Positions 41,401 through 53,536 of a DNA stretch of 64,000 nt are shown here, piece by piece. Every line of letters starts with the position of its first letter. Position 1 is the stretch's first letter. The notes under the pieces were generated by a model, which did no database searches, was not told the DNA's origin, and saw only the letters and a list, made by a program, of their open reading frames with translations. The position numbers and the translations under genes were made by a program. Origin of the DNA: Dirofilaria immitis (Eukaryota > Nematoda > Chromadorea > Rhabditida > Onchocercidae). Location: the NCBI GenBank assembly GCA_024305405.1, contig JAKNDB010000110.1:4216001-4280000 (forward strand). The letters run 5' to 3'.

Positions 41401-43104
41401 CTATTATCTGTATATGATCAGGCGTAATAAGAAGCCATTTGAGGACGGTATTACTCTCATTTTTAGTCTGAAATGATTAGAGATCAAGTGAATGCAAATT
41501 TCTCAAAAGTAGTGTTAGGTATGACATAGATTTAAGTGCTATTTAACCCTAATATTCTGCATAAATGCAATTATTTTCAGATATTCGCAGTCCTTCTAAA
41601 ATTTCATTTTCCAGCAAATTTAAATCGAACTGAAATCATTCCACTGAATTTTAAATGAAAAGAATTTATCGTATAACGCAAATAAGGTGTAACTGATAAT
41701 CAGATCCATACAAAATATAGCAAGATGTGAACGATGGACCTGCCGCAATGAGAGTGAGAGTAAGGAAATCCGGAGATGCCACAAATGAAGAGAAGCGATG
41801 GAAGCATACCAAGCATACATAATATGCATTCAACCGCAAGATTAAAATTTAGGTTGACATAGCGCAACGCTTCGCGGTGATCTAGATTTAGATAAAGAAA
41901 TAGAGGAAGACAGAGAGGGAGAGAGAGATTAAGATTTCTCGGTGAAATAATGAATACGCATAAATGCTACCGAAAAGTTGGTAATGATATGACTGCATGA
42001 TATGACGGCATAGTATTGGAAAATTCAAGTGACAGAAACGAAAGCGTGGTATTTTGAAAAGTAGAATGCATCCGTGATTTACGGGGATCCCTTATCAACT
42101 TTGTATGGTGAAGTATTAGAAATTTTTTTGTCAAAGAGGCGACAACAAGCAAATTTTTCGGTTACTGAGAACAATAACTTTGTTATTTCAAACATCGAAT
42201 CCATGGAAAGCAGTTCTATTCAGTCCTTATCTATAAATACAAAAATGAAATTGGAAATACGCAGTTGCAGAAATTCATCTGTTATAAACTTTTTTTTTTT
42301 TAAATCAACCAAACGCAAATCTAGTTTCTCAAACCTTAACGAAACCATTAGTTTCAAAAACAGAGCAAAGACTTTGCTAAATCCTGACAATCCGATTGGA
42401 AACATTATTCACTTCAACACTGAGTTTAAAAATGATTCTATGCAATGAGATTACTCTGTCCAGTCGTTGAATGTACAGCCATTCCACAGCAATCTAACAA
42501 ATCTTAATTCTATTAAAAAACGTAGTGAAACAGTCATCGTCTCTCTCCACAGAATAAAAAAATTTCGTATCCTGTACTCCTGATATTTTCGATTTATGAA
42601 TGCAACAATTAACACCTCTGCGTTGTTAATATATCCGTCTATAACATTTCAATCATAATACACAATTTTTCGCAAAGAAACAAACATATAATGTATTTCG
42701 CACTAAAAACTTCATATAAATAAGAGATTTATAAAAAACAAAAATTTAGATCAGTTGGTAAGATTAACACTGTATAAGTGACAATGTAGATGGGTTGGAG
42801 CAACAACCCATCACTGTATAATTTTTATAAATTTCATTGAAAAATTTTTCTTATACGAAATATTTATCACAGCAGGAGCAGGGAGAACTCACCACCATCA
42901 AAAACTGGCAGGCAAGTAGACAACAAATAGCTTGAAAGACCCATCCTGACCTTAGCAACATTCATTCAATACGAATTCGTCGGTTGCCGGAACTGACAAT
43001 CAATCGTTCAGTCATTTCCTTCTGAAACATATGTTTGTTCCTCATGTGCGAAAATCGTAAGAAACCTCAAAAATGAGTGCTAACATAATTTAATCAGGAT
43101 AGTT
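38408..43104. other. 4.7-kb intergenic region between C3G-like and MOB3-like genes
   Basis: AT-rich with no recognisable gene. It should contain the C3G promoter and the MOB3 3' UTR. It holds an AGC/AGT triplet repeat (40824-40915) and a short GA-rich stretch near 41910. A plus-strand 124-codon open frame at 42074-42448 is Ser/Asn/Lys-rich, contains a ten-T run and has no recognised similarity. Confidence 0.55.
40824..40915. repeat. Imperfect CAG/CAA/AGT trinucleotide repeat
   Basis: About 30 triplets of AGC, AGT and ACA type with interruptions. It lies in intergenic DNA about 2.4 kb upstream of the C3G-like start codon. Confidence 0.93.
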
Positions 43105-44635
43105 CTAATTCGCTCTATGGTTGCGTATAGTACACGAAAAACTTGCCAGTGCATCCAACTCACGCGATGAGACCATCTGATGTTCAGTGATAAAATAGTA
43201 AAAATGTTTGTATAAAGTATTTGCGTGAGGCTCCTAAAAGAGTTCAAATGACGACCATTTTTGGAATATCAATTCAAATTATTACCAAATCTCTACATTA
43301 TAAATTACGTCAATCGCTAAAAAAAAAAACTTACAGCCCCTAGTTGCGATAATCGATCGAAATGATGTATATAAATATGGACAAACACTCGAAATAATCT
43401 TGTCAGTATTTTTTTACACGTTTGACGAAAATCTCGTGGAAATGGAACCTCTAAAATCACGAAACGCTTGAATTATAATCATTAAACAAAACTTAAATGA
43501 TGCTCTTGGGCCAGAACTGCCCCAATCAAGTCTATGCTTCTCATCAGCAAAAATTTATACCCGTATTAGAGGGAAAAATGGTTTCATTATTTATCCGTAT
43601 CTCAATCCAATCCATCAAAAGAAATATATATTCAGGCGCAGGTAATCTTGTTGGTTTCTTATAACCGACACCATCCTGCCAAAGATATTCATATCTGCAA
43701 AAAAGGAAAATATAATCGACGAAAGAAAGGACAGAAAAAATTAGCACGAATTCACTAGCTAATTCTTTTGACATATCACAGCGTCAATTTTCGCAAAATT
43801 TCATTCCCAAACTTCTGCATTATGTAAGACTCAAAAATTTTAAATTGCAACAACATTATGCTTTAACTTCTTTTTAACATTACTGACTTACTAATAGTGT
43901 AGATTTTAAATGATTACCAATATTCAACCTTCACTCTTTAAAATGTTCTAATAAAATGCAAAAATTAACTTACCGAGGTCCACCACTCATTGTGGGACAA
44001 GATTTTGTTGTGCAAACATCTGATATTATGCCATATAGAAGATTTATTCGATTGAAAAAGTCCACTGCTGCAGTTTATTCACACTATCAATCAAAACTAG
44101 CTGTGAACATAATGTTCAAATGTTGAAGAAGCAAACTCACTGTGAACAGCTAACCAATCTTCGAAGTTTTCATTAGCTGGCAATCGAACAGCTGCTTTCA
44201 AATCTAAACCCGAATGTAGCGTAGCTTGAGCCTGCTTATGCAAATTATATCGTAACGTCCCAACTGGGAACTTCTTTTTAGGCCGAAATGTCTGCAAATT
44301 TGCCAAAAAGCAGCGAGTACACAAAATTTTCCTAATATGCTTTTCCCTACTTTTTACGAAAACTATGGAAATAGAATTGCATCCACCACAGCTAATAGAC
44401 TATTCATTTTTCAGTACAAGTAACGATTCTTTTTCATTAATATTCTAATACAAACTTTTTCGTCATTGACCTTTTCCAAAAAAAAACGCCTAACAGAAAT
44501 ATTTATCATAAAGATAAATACAGTTATCCTTAGAATATACTGTAAAAGCAAAATCGAATGAACGCACTTTGAAAAATTTTTCAATAAACGAACCTTATCT
44601 TTGTTCATCTGCAAAAAATCCAAGAAACTCGCCAT
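43105..44635 (-). CDS. MOB3-like kinase-activator/adaptor, complete
   Basis: Small zinc-binding adaptor of the Mob/phocein family. MOB3 proteins bind MST-type kinases rather than NDR/LATS. Six minus-strand exons: 44635-44594, 44291-44141, 44067-43974, 43694-43561, 43450-43335, 43233-43105 (TAG). They join in phase to 221 codons, against 217 in human MOB3A. The start [14 protein letters not shown] aligns end to end with the human N-terminus. MOB3-type rather than MOB1-type residues include [23 protein letters not shown] and [13 protein letters not shown]. The zinc ligands are visible as a CTTKSC pair and in [13 protein letters not shown]. No frame break was found, unlike in the other genes. 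The C-terminus differs from human after the [10 protein letters not shown] segment. Confidence 0.93.
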
Positions 44636-46549
44636 AGTAAAAACTGTTACGAAATCGTATTGCTGCTTATTTTATCACCAATTCCACCAAAAATTTATTA
44701 AATTAAGCAAGGAAAAGAAGTGCAGTAAAAGTACGGATGCAGTTTTTCACAGTACTCACCGGAAACTTTTCCCCAGTGCTAATACAGTAATGGGACAAAA
44801 TAAAATCTCAACTCAAAGTTTCATCATATCGAAATGATGTTGGAATGAATTGAAGATTTATCATCTAAACTGCTCGACTAGCCTTTCGAGAACAAACTTT
44901 AGAACTTGCTTTTTAAACCGTTGAATTTTTTGCGAATTCAGAAGTCATAATCTCATACCACCCAGATAGCAGCATCTACAATGGCTACGGTTTCTACTTC
45001 TAGAACAATATAGTTTTACATAAAAAGTTCAAAACGAAAGAATACTTCTTTACTTCTTTTTCAAATTTCCAAAACATATACTTAGTAAGTATCGTGATAA
45101 GTACATTACCATTCGCACATATTTTGTTCAACAGTCTTGACTTCAGAAAATCCTTGGTTCGGCCTATCAAAATGGTGACTTATTTCAATATTCAACATTT
45201 TCAATTCCCTGCAAACACAACGACACAAATTATTCAAGCACAAACAAAAAGATATATCGGGTTCTGCTTCGATTCGATGCAAATGGATACCTGAATATTC
45301 GTGAATCCAGGTGATTATTATCTCGTTCCGATACTCTCTCATTTCGTTCCAGCCATCTTCTTTGCTATTCTTATCCATCCCTACCATCTCTTATACCTCA
45401 TTATCCTCTTGAATTAATAAACAAAAATGACCCCCATCGACCTACTTTACTCCTGCAACCCTCTCCCCCTATCCCCCCTAAACCCTTCCTACAACCCCTT
45501 GCCCTTATCCACCGTTACTAATAACGCTTGCTAACTTGACGATAAATTAACGACTGAATTGCATCTTAATGAGGAGCGAAATGCAAATAGTGGCCCATCC
45601 GATTTATTCCTTTTTGATGGGTGACACTTGGAATGTGGTCTCTAATTCCGGGATATGATTCAGAAACCTGAGAGTACGTTTCGATAATTCAGGAGTATCT
45701 CATCCAAATTCAGCGACCTTTCTCTAGACGATTCATCCCTTATTTGATTATGTAGGAATAACTGTGATACTATGTCTTCTCGCGTTTGGCGAATGTCATT
45801 TCCATCAATGTTCGTATATTACTTGAAAACAGGCTAATAGTATCTTGACTTCTTCATAAGTGATCTTGTGCAAACAAATCCATTTGTAAACATTCTTGAG
45901 TTTTCTGACTCTTTCTATTCACCGGTTGACCTTTCAGGCATTATCTTGATTTGTTTTAAATTGAATCATCTATAATTCATGTAAAAAGATTGAGCGATAC
46001 CCAGTTTATTATGCTAAAAGAAAAGCAGTCATTAAAAATGATGACATAATGAAATGCAAAGTCATTAATGTAGTATTTGCTAGAGGAAATCACAATCACC
46101 TACTTATCACTGAGTAGACTTTAGTCGAAATGAAACCCTATAAGCACAACATCCATTATAAAAATATTTTAATCAGTTGTTACTGGTTAAAGCTCAAGGC
46201 TTCTCAACGATACTAATCAAGATGAAATTGATTCAGTACACCCATCAGCGTAATACCAACCAAAAACACATCCACTGCAAAATATTTTGCCTGAAATTAT
46301 GCCGTATGATTGTTTGGTTAAATAACAAAGAACGATGCCCTAAGAAATTAACGAATACTCGACAAATTCGTTGAATAAAGCTATTCTAAGACTCTCTAAC
46401 TATTCAAAATATTAATTTTTTGGAGTCTCAAGAGATACCGTGCCAAATTTATATCTAACTGATGCTATTATCCGATAAAGAATAAAGAAACAACTGGATC
46501 ACGAGGTAGATTGTCACTTCTTTGATCGATAATGGTAATAGATTGATAC
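44636..46549. other. Region between MOB3-like and ZIP13-like genes
   Basis: No recognisable gene. It should contain the MOB3 promoter and the unlocated last exon and 3' UTR of the ZIP13-like gene. A markedly C-rich patch lies at about 45430-45515. Open frames at 45106-45387 (minus) and 46177-46374 (plus) have no recognisable similarity. Confidence 0.5.
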
Positions 46550-48999
46550 CTTGAATCGGTTTCCTTCATTAATTCGGGTAATATTTGGGCAAGTGCAATA
46601 TTGATAAAACCACCAGCCGTAAATGGCAAAATGTTTTGAGATGCTCCATTCGTCGCGCATTCAATATGCAAAAATAATGCTGCACATGCTCCTAGAGCAC
46701 CACCAACTGCAGTCAACAACTATAATTGATGAAACCAGACATAAATTTGGAATCGATTGGGAATTTTTTCACATCTTAGTCACACTGTTACTTTTTTAAA
46801 AATCTCGCATTTTTCTGAGATACTTTCAAACGAATAACTAACCTGAGCTTTTACAGCAGACCATCTGTCGAAATCAGCACGAAGTAAGATGGCAAAATCG
46901 CTAACTTCATGGGGTAATTCATGAATAACTATTGAGAATGTTGTCAACAAGCCAAGCTGTAGATGCTTTTAATTTTGCAAATCCATTAATCAAATATGTC
47001 ACAGATACAAGAATAAAATTTGACACACTCACTTTTGAATTTATTGCATTTGTGAATTTTTTTATATAAATAATCCCTATTACTACAGATTAATTTGATT
47101 AATTTAAAGCATGCCATGAAGTACAGCAATAGTAATATACAGGAAATTTTAGTAAATATTATAGCACTTCTCGGATCTAAATGACTGAATCAAACTTCTA
47201 TATTTTGTATATTTTCGCTATTTCTATTGGATAAAATTTTTTTGTGGGAGAGTGTAATATTTTGTAAAACTTCTGCAAGAAAAAGTTATGAAATGAGGGA
47301 ATTCAACAGCAACCTTCGCATCCATTAAAAATGAACCACCGACGGCTAGTCCATGAGTGAAATTATCCATAAAATTGGCGATGAGATTTAATACAGCACA
47401 TATCTGTAACAATTTAAGAGATAATTAACTAAATCTAGATACAATCTAGATTTTTACGTAAAACCACTTCCTTGAGGGTTTTACGCAAGCTCCTTGGGTG
47501 TTGCTCCAGCAGACAAGAACTAAAAAGTTATAATTTTCTAAGACATCAATAAGGATTATGACTTCATCAATTAATCACTTGGATCCTATTGTTAATAAAA
47601 ATTCAATGAATTTAATTTCGAAATTTTTAAATAAAAGCTTATTGAAATTCTAGCTGGGTTAAATATTGCTGATGGTAAGCTTAGATAATAAATAACCTAC
47701 TTTACGCTGACTAGATTCACTTGTTGAACAGAGTTTCTCCAGCATAAAGCAAAACAAAACACCTGCTGTTGTCCAGATACCCGCTATCAATCTATCTACT
47801 ACAATATAAAAATTAAATTAATAATTAGCACTTGCATCATTTCTATCATTATCAAAATTGCATATTTACAAGTGAATAAAAAATAGAAGTGACCTTCAGT
47901 ATCTGCCCATACAGCTGGAAGTAAGTGGAGGAAGACATCACCAACCAGGCTTCCAACAGCGAAACTCAGCAGCAAATGCAAGCTCTGACGACCATCTGAA
48001 ATACATGTCTAATGGAACAACTGAAAATGAAACAGAAATTTTATAAGATACATGCGTAATGCTATTAAACACGATTCAGCATTTTTAACTTATATGAATC
48101 AATGGTTTAAAGCGGACTCATTTTTTTAGATTCGAGCGAGAGTAGTCTTAAAAGTAATATATTAATTTTGATTCAAGAAAAGCTTACAGTTTGACTGCAG
48201 AAATCCCGTGAAATCTTGAGGTAAAACAAGTGCAGGGATAATGCCGCATGCAACAATGGAAGTGCAACCAATCAATGTCCACAGACAAGTATTCCATGAA
48301 ACCAGTTCTTTACCGTCTTTTTAGCTATTCGTTCTAAAAGTTCCCTTTCTTCTTGCAGTTCTTCTGCATGTCTATAAATAAGTTTAAAAGGTTAATATGT
48401 TGAATTAATGTAAGGGACATTGCAACTGTGCAAATCTGCAAATGAGACATGCAATTTAGTCTCAAGCCGAATATTGCATTAAACATTCCATTCTTTTGAA
48501 AAAAATATTGCCACTATTTTTTTGAAATTTCAGAAACTGTTACTTTTGTTTCAACCTTCTGGAAAAAGCAACGATACGCCCGTCTGGGTCAATTAATGTA
48601 TCAACTGGTATCTCACTAGAAGTGTCTATAATATCACTAGTTTTTTTGAGAGTAGTAAGAAGCATTTCCGGCAATACATCATTACCACCAAGGTCGGGTG
48701 CTGGTAGCTGATCGAGCTCTGAAAAAACAAACGGTAAAAGGAATTCCCTGGATTATTCCGCTCTATTGCATCGATCTACATCAGTAATCACAATAGATAC
48801 AAACAGTTTTCCATCATTTTTACTTAAATGGTTCCACATAACAAGGAAGCAATATGTTGAGCATGATAACGAAAGAAAATCTCTAACCAATAGCATAAAT
48901 TTCTAAATGTAAAATTTTATTTAATGATTACGTCTGATATATATATATATATATATGTGTGTATGTGTATGTATGTATGTATGTATGTATGTATGTATG

Positions 49000-49031
<32 letters not shown>

Positions 49032-49198
49032 TGTATGTATACAGTCCTCATTACAATCGTTATATTATGAAAATAATTAATCGAAAGAAGAAATTGATTA
49101 CGTTGCTCAAGAAATATCTGCTGAGCACTGATGTTGCACAATAATACAGCAGATGATAATAACAGCTGTAGAACTGATCGATTTGCCATAATACCCAT
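46550..49198 (-). CDS. zipt-13: ZIP13-like zinc transporter (SLC39A13, LIV-1 type)
   Basis: ZIP-family zinc transporter. Human ZIP13 acts in Golgi and vesicle membranes. Minus-strand exons: 49198-49129 (start and signal peptide), 48718-48556, 48371-48188, 47995-47894, 47798-47701, 47519-~47485, 47403-47314, 46956-46843, 46719-46550; the short terminal exon was not found. The start exon encodes a hydrophobic leader (QLLLSSAVLLCNI) and follows a TTTATAG acceptor, fitting trans-splicing. Landmarks: LLLSFAVGSLVGDVFLHLLP, NFMDNFTHGLAVGGSF (ZIP13-type rather than ZIP7-type), HELPHEVSDFAILLRADFDR and NILPFTAGGFINIALAQILP. The metal motif reads HELPHEVSD where the subfamily consensus is HEXPHEXGD. 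One base is missing at about 48320 (five A in sense) and probably one at the donor near 47485. Confidence 0.87.
48937..49040. repeat. (TA)n and (GTAT)n microsatellite in the first ZIP13-like intron
   Basis: A TA run followed by about 20 GTAT tetranucleotides, between the signal-peptide exon (ending at 49129) and the next exon (starting at 48718). The repeat encodes spurious His/Thr/Tyr or Met/Tyr/Val/Cys frames. Confidence 0.96.
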
Positions 49199-52189
49199 TG
49201 GATCTATAAATTTTAATTTCATTTAATTCTTGTGTCAACCATCTATTTTTATCATGCCATTCGAAGATCTTCTTTATGCATACAAAGCATTACATAACTC
49301 AATCTTATACGAAATACTTTTGTTCGATAATTTTTTTCGCTTGAATTCACCATATCTGGTAAAATGAAAACACTAAAAAAAGTGCTTGTGAAGTTAGGAG
49401 AGGAATAATAAGGATGCGAAAGGAGTAATGTATGATTAACCTTCATATATTAGTAATTGGATAAACGATTTCCTCATATATTAGGAAAAATTGAAAGCCA
49501 GAAAACCGAACGATGGTAGGAAAATTCTACGGCAGCAAACAATGATGAATAACAAAAAATTAGGATTAACGAGTAATCTGAATTGGTTGAAACCAAGAAG
49601 TTTAACATTATGCAAATGCAACAAATAAGGATTATTAGAATTATAAGTGCTCACTAAATATTCTGTAAAACGTAATCGAAGGATCTATGTCTATCAAAGC
49701 AAAATGAAGAGAAGGATTTCGAGAAGATGAAAGATTGGATCATTCATATCTTCATGTAAACAGTGTTTATGAAGAGGGAGACTAGAAGCAACTGTCTTTG
49801 AAGGATTGATTCCATTCCAGATTACAAACAAGTTTTCCGAGGGATATGAGACAAAGGTGTTAATTTTAACAGAGTGCAGTATTCACTTATTCACTTAAAC
49901 TTAAACATATACATAAAAGGCGAAATTTACTGCCAACTGCCCAACAATGTATCAAATTATACATGCATTCTTTGTTTATATTGTTAACATTCATAGATAC
50001 AGATAACGAGTGAACCTTCCGCTGAAGGTTTCCGCTGAAACCTATAACAAATACATTCGAGATCTTCGTATGCCATAAGATATATTTTCAAATTAATATT
50101 AACAGTCACGTGAAATATCATCCTCTTAATTCCAGGTTATAGCATTCTAATTCTTCAATTGGAGTAAATGAATGGTACATTCAAGAGAGGATAGCCTGTA
50201 GTAATAATGTGCAAAACAAATGTAAATATTACAGGTGAACTCAAATAACTAACTGTCTACGTCCTTTTATCATTCCAAGATGGATGGGTTGGAAGGTAAA
50301 TTTGATGAAACAGATCAGATTACAGCTTCCCAATCGTTAGCTAACCTTGACTCCTATCAACTTAGCTATAGTTTCCAATAATGTAGTTAGTTCCCACTTA
50401 CTTCGACAATGTCTCAGCACTCTTGAAATAAGAAAGATTGCTAGAATCCGAATGAAAACACTACACAGACAGTAAGGTATTTGAAATATGATACGAGAGG
50501 AAAATATGCCAAACGCAATATGCTTGAATATTAAGCCTCAAAAGTTGTTCACAAAGCAAGAAAGTGCGTCATTAATGCCAAAGCTTATTTGGCACAAGTG
50601 ATTTTTGATGTATTGGAATGAGGTCACCTTATCAATTACGGAAAACATCAAGCAATCCCACTCAATCAGCTACTGAGACGATAGTGTAGCAGTAGCAACA
50701 TAACTAACTAATTTACCTTTCTAATTATTTATTTACTCATCCGTCTTCCTTCAATGTCACCATCTTCCTGTTCTTTCATAAAATGATGATTAACGGTGTA
50801 AATACTTCTCAAATGACAACACTTCTTCCTCAATAGGTCTTCGCTCTGATACGAAGTGCTAAATAATCCTATTCGATAAATAATTAACAAAATTTATTAC
50901 TTCAGCAAAAAAAAAAAAAAAAAAAAACTTCAGAAGTCAATTTCAATTTTCCATTATAGTAAAAAGAAAGTAGTGCATTCGTCAATCTGTAAAACTTCCA
51001 ATATCAATATATGATGACCCATATTAAACAAATGCGAATCTCTCAAGACATTTGAGATATTTTTGTCAATCGATCAATTATTCGAAATTTTTGAAAACCA
51101 TGCTTACAATATCAGAAAATAAAAACAGTGTTCACATGCGATTCGACAAGAAGCGTTATCATACCGTTCAACGGTAGAGAACATAGTTTACTATAAACCA
51201 GGATTACCTGAACTTATCTGAAATGAATAATATGGTTAAAGATATGATGGGAAAAGCTACTAAGAGAAGTTGACGGCTCAACTTGCAAATCATCAAGAGA
51301 TTTTTCTGAAACTATGTACAACTAACTCTTACTCAGAGATTCTTCAAATATGTTTAAAACTAAGTTTTGGCATTCCCTATTCCAGCATTTTTCAATATTA
51401 ACAAATCATAATAATTTAGCTCTAAAATGCAAATCTCAATACTATTAATTCGGTGTTGCAAAATTTTTTTCAGATCTATCGCTATTCTAGCCAGTAGGAA
51501 TCGGAAATCGATTAAATGGAGAAGCGAAGATAATTTAAGAATGGATTTATTCTGCTTATTCCCTTTCTCAGCCTCCTGATATGAGTATTATCAAATGTCG
51601 GGTTGGCTAAACGATATGTACTTGTAAAGAGCACCTGATAACTCATCTGCTTGTGCCATACAAATAGAAAAGCGAAATAAAGTGATAAGTCAGAACTGAT
51701 TACAGGAAGGAGATGAAATGCAATAATGTAATGAGATTGAACGGGATAAAGAATAAAAAGAGGATGAGATAAGGAGGCAAATGTGATGGGGAGAGATGAT
51801 AAGCTTCAACTGAATGACATGATAAGAGGATAGCAGGTGCGCAAAACAAGAACAGGAAGATATGAAATGCTGTATGCGAAATATGTAATAGACAGGTGCA
51901 TAGAACAGGTTGTTGTTTCCAACGGAGGGAAAACGAGAGGAGAGAATTCGGAGAAAGATGGAGAACAAGTATAGCGCACAATATCCTGCTACTTTAATTT
52001 AAAATAATGGGTAGGAAACTTCGAAATTCCGGTATAGCATTCATAACAATTAAGCCAATATTTATATTTCCGTTGGAAATTTATCTATCTATCTATCTAT
52101 CTATAAATATATATGTATATATATATATATATGTAATCAATGATATTTTTATTTTCTTTCGCTTATCAACAAGAAATAAATTTCAATTT

Positions 52190-52241
<52 letters not shown>

Positions 52242-53536
52242 ATAAATGATCTGATAACGGCAGCAACAATGGCAATTGATAAAGTGGGTCAATCACTTCC
52301 GCTCTTTTTATACAATGAATAAACTGTAGTGTATTAAGTCGAATATTTAATATATCGTGAAATCTTTCCATCCTTCGACTCAGTGAAATTTTGACAGTTT
52401 TCATTTGGCTCAGAATCGTCAATTAGAATTTAATTAGCAATTCCTAAAATTTTCATCTACGAATCACGTAGTGCGCAGAGAAAAAAGAAGTAGAAACAAC
52501 TGTCTTGCATTGATTATTTATGACAGAACGATTGACAGTATTCTTAAGATATAAATTATGTAATATTCTCTCCGAAGAAAAAAAAGTAACTTTAAATTAC
52601 AAGATTTTTTGCAATCAATGTTACAAGAACAAAAGAGAGAGTAAGAGAAAAATATGAAATATCATCTAAAAGAAGAAGAGAAAAGGAGTGACTTAACGGG
52701 AAACAAAATTCTCTGATGATTGGTATTACCTTTGTCCTACGTAACAAAATAACATCTGTATTACAAAATCAGTCAGTAAAAAATGATGGAATAAAGTAAA
52801 TGATATGCAACAGGATAGGAACAAACGAAATACTACTACGTTACGATTCAGGCAAAGATGACGTAAAACACAAAAAATGAATACGAAGAGAATTAATTCA
52901 TATTTATATCATTATTCTAGTACAGAATATCATCTTTCCATAAATATCTCCAGTATTTTTAGCTTGGTAGCAGACTAACATAATTCTGCTATTTAGCTGG
53001 GTTTGCAAGGTCAGCCTGGATATCCTTGTAATGCGCCTAGTAGCTATAAAGACAGGACATAAGCCAGGATTGTTGGAAAAATCGGTTGATATATTTTCCT
53101 TTGAATCCTATCTGAAATGGATCCCTGGATCTGCCAACACATCCATCTTGAAACTTCGCTTTAATCTTTTCAGCGGAGTCATTTTATTATATTTCCAGAC
53201 TGCTCTTAATTTTAATGCAGAAGATATTACGGGAAGAAGTAGGACTTTCCCAACTTTTGAATATGTGACCTAATATTGATATATCGAGATCTGTCTCTTA
53301 CTTCCTCTGCAATTCCTCGTTAAACAAGAAGAGTAATATTTCCCAGTGGTAATATTCGAATAGCGGAATGTTATCAATCCAATCGTCCTAAGAAAACCTT
53401 TATTACAATCTTTTAGAAGTGAACGAACAATGGTTTTGTGTGAGAGCGAGACGTATACAAAAACAAAACCTATTCTAAATAGTCGCAAACCAAACACAGG
53501 TGAATGAGCAAATAATGATTCAATACACTGATGATT
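49199..53536. other. 4.3-kb intergenic region between ZIP13-like and PiT-like genes
   Basis: No recognisable gene. It holds a 21-A homopolymer (about 50907-50927) and the tetranucleotide/dinucleotide repeats at 52083-52237. It should contain the ZIP13 promoter and the PiT 3' UTR. Overlapping minus-strand frames near 51690-51981 are Ser/Leu/Ile-rich and look like chance frames. Confidence 0.55.
52083..52237. repeat. (TATC)n and two (TA)n microsatellites
   Basis: About six TATC units (52083-52104), a TA run to about 52131, and a second TA run of about 20 units at 52195-52237, all in intergenic DNA. Confidence 0.95.

Noticed and set aside
42074..42448. 124-codon plus-strand frame
   Set aside because: Low-complexity Ser/Asn/Lys composition, a ten-T run inside, no splice context and no recognised family.
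48917..49222. 101-codon frame with His/Thr/Tyr repeats
   Set aside because: Only its first 23 codons from ATG 49198 are the real signal-peptide exon; the rest reads through the donor into a GTAT microsatellite.
52990..53060. Collagen-like GLQGQPGYPC reading after a TTTAG acceptor
   Set aside because: Only three Gly-X-Y triplets before the pattern ends and a stop follows; too short to support a cuticle collagen.
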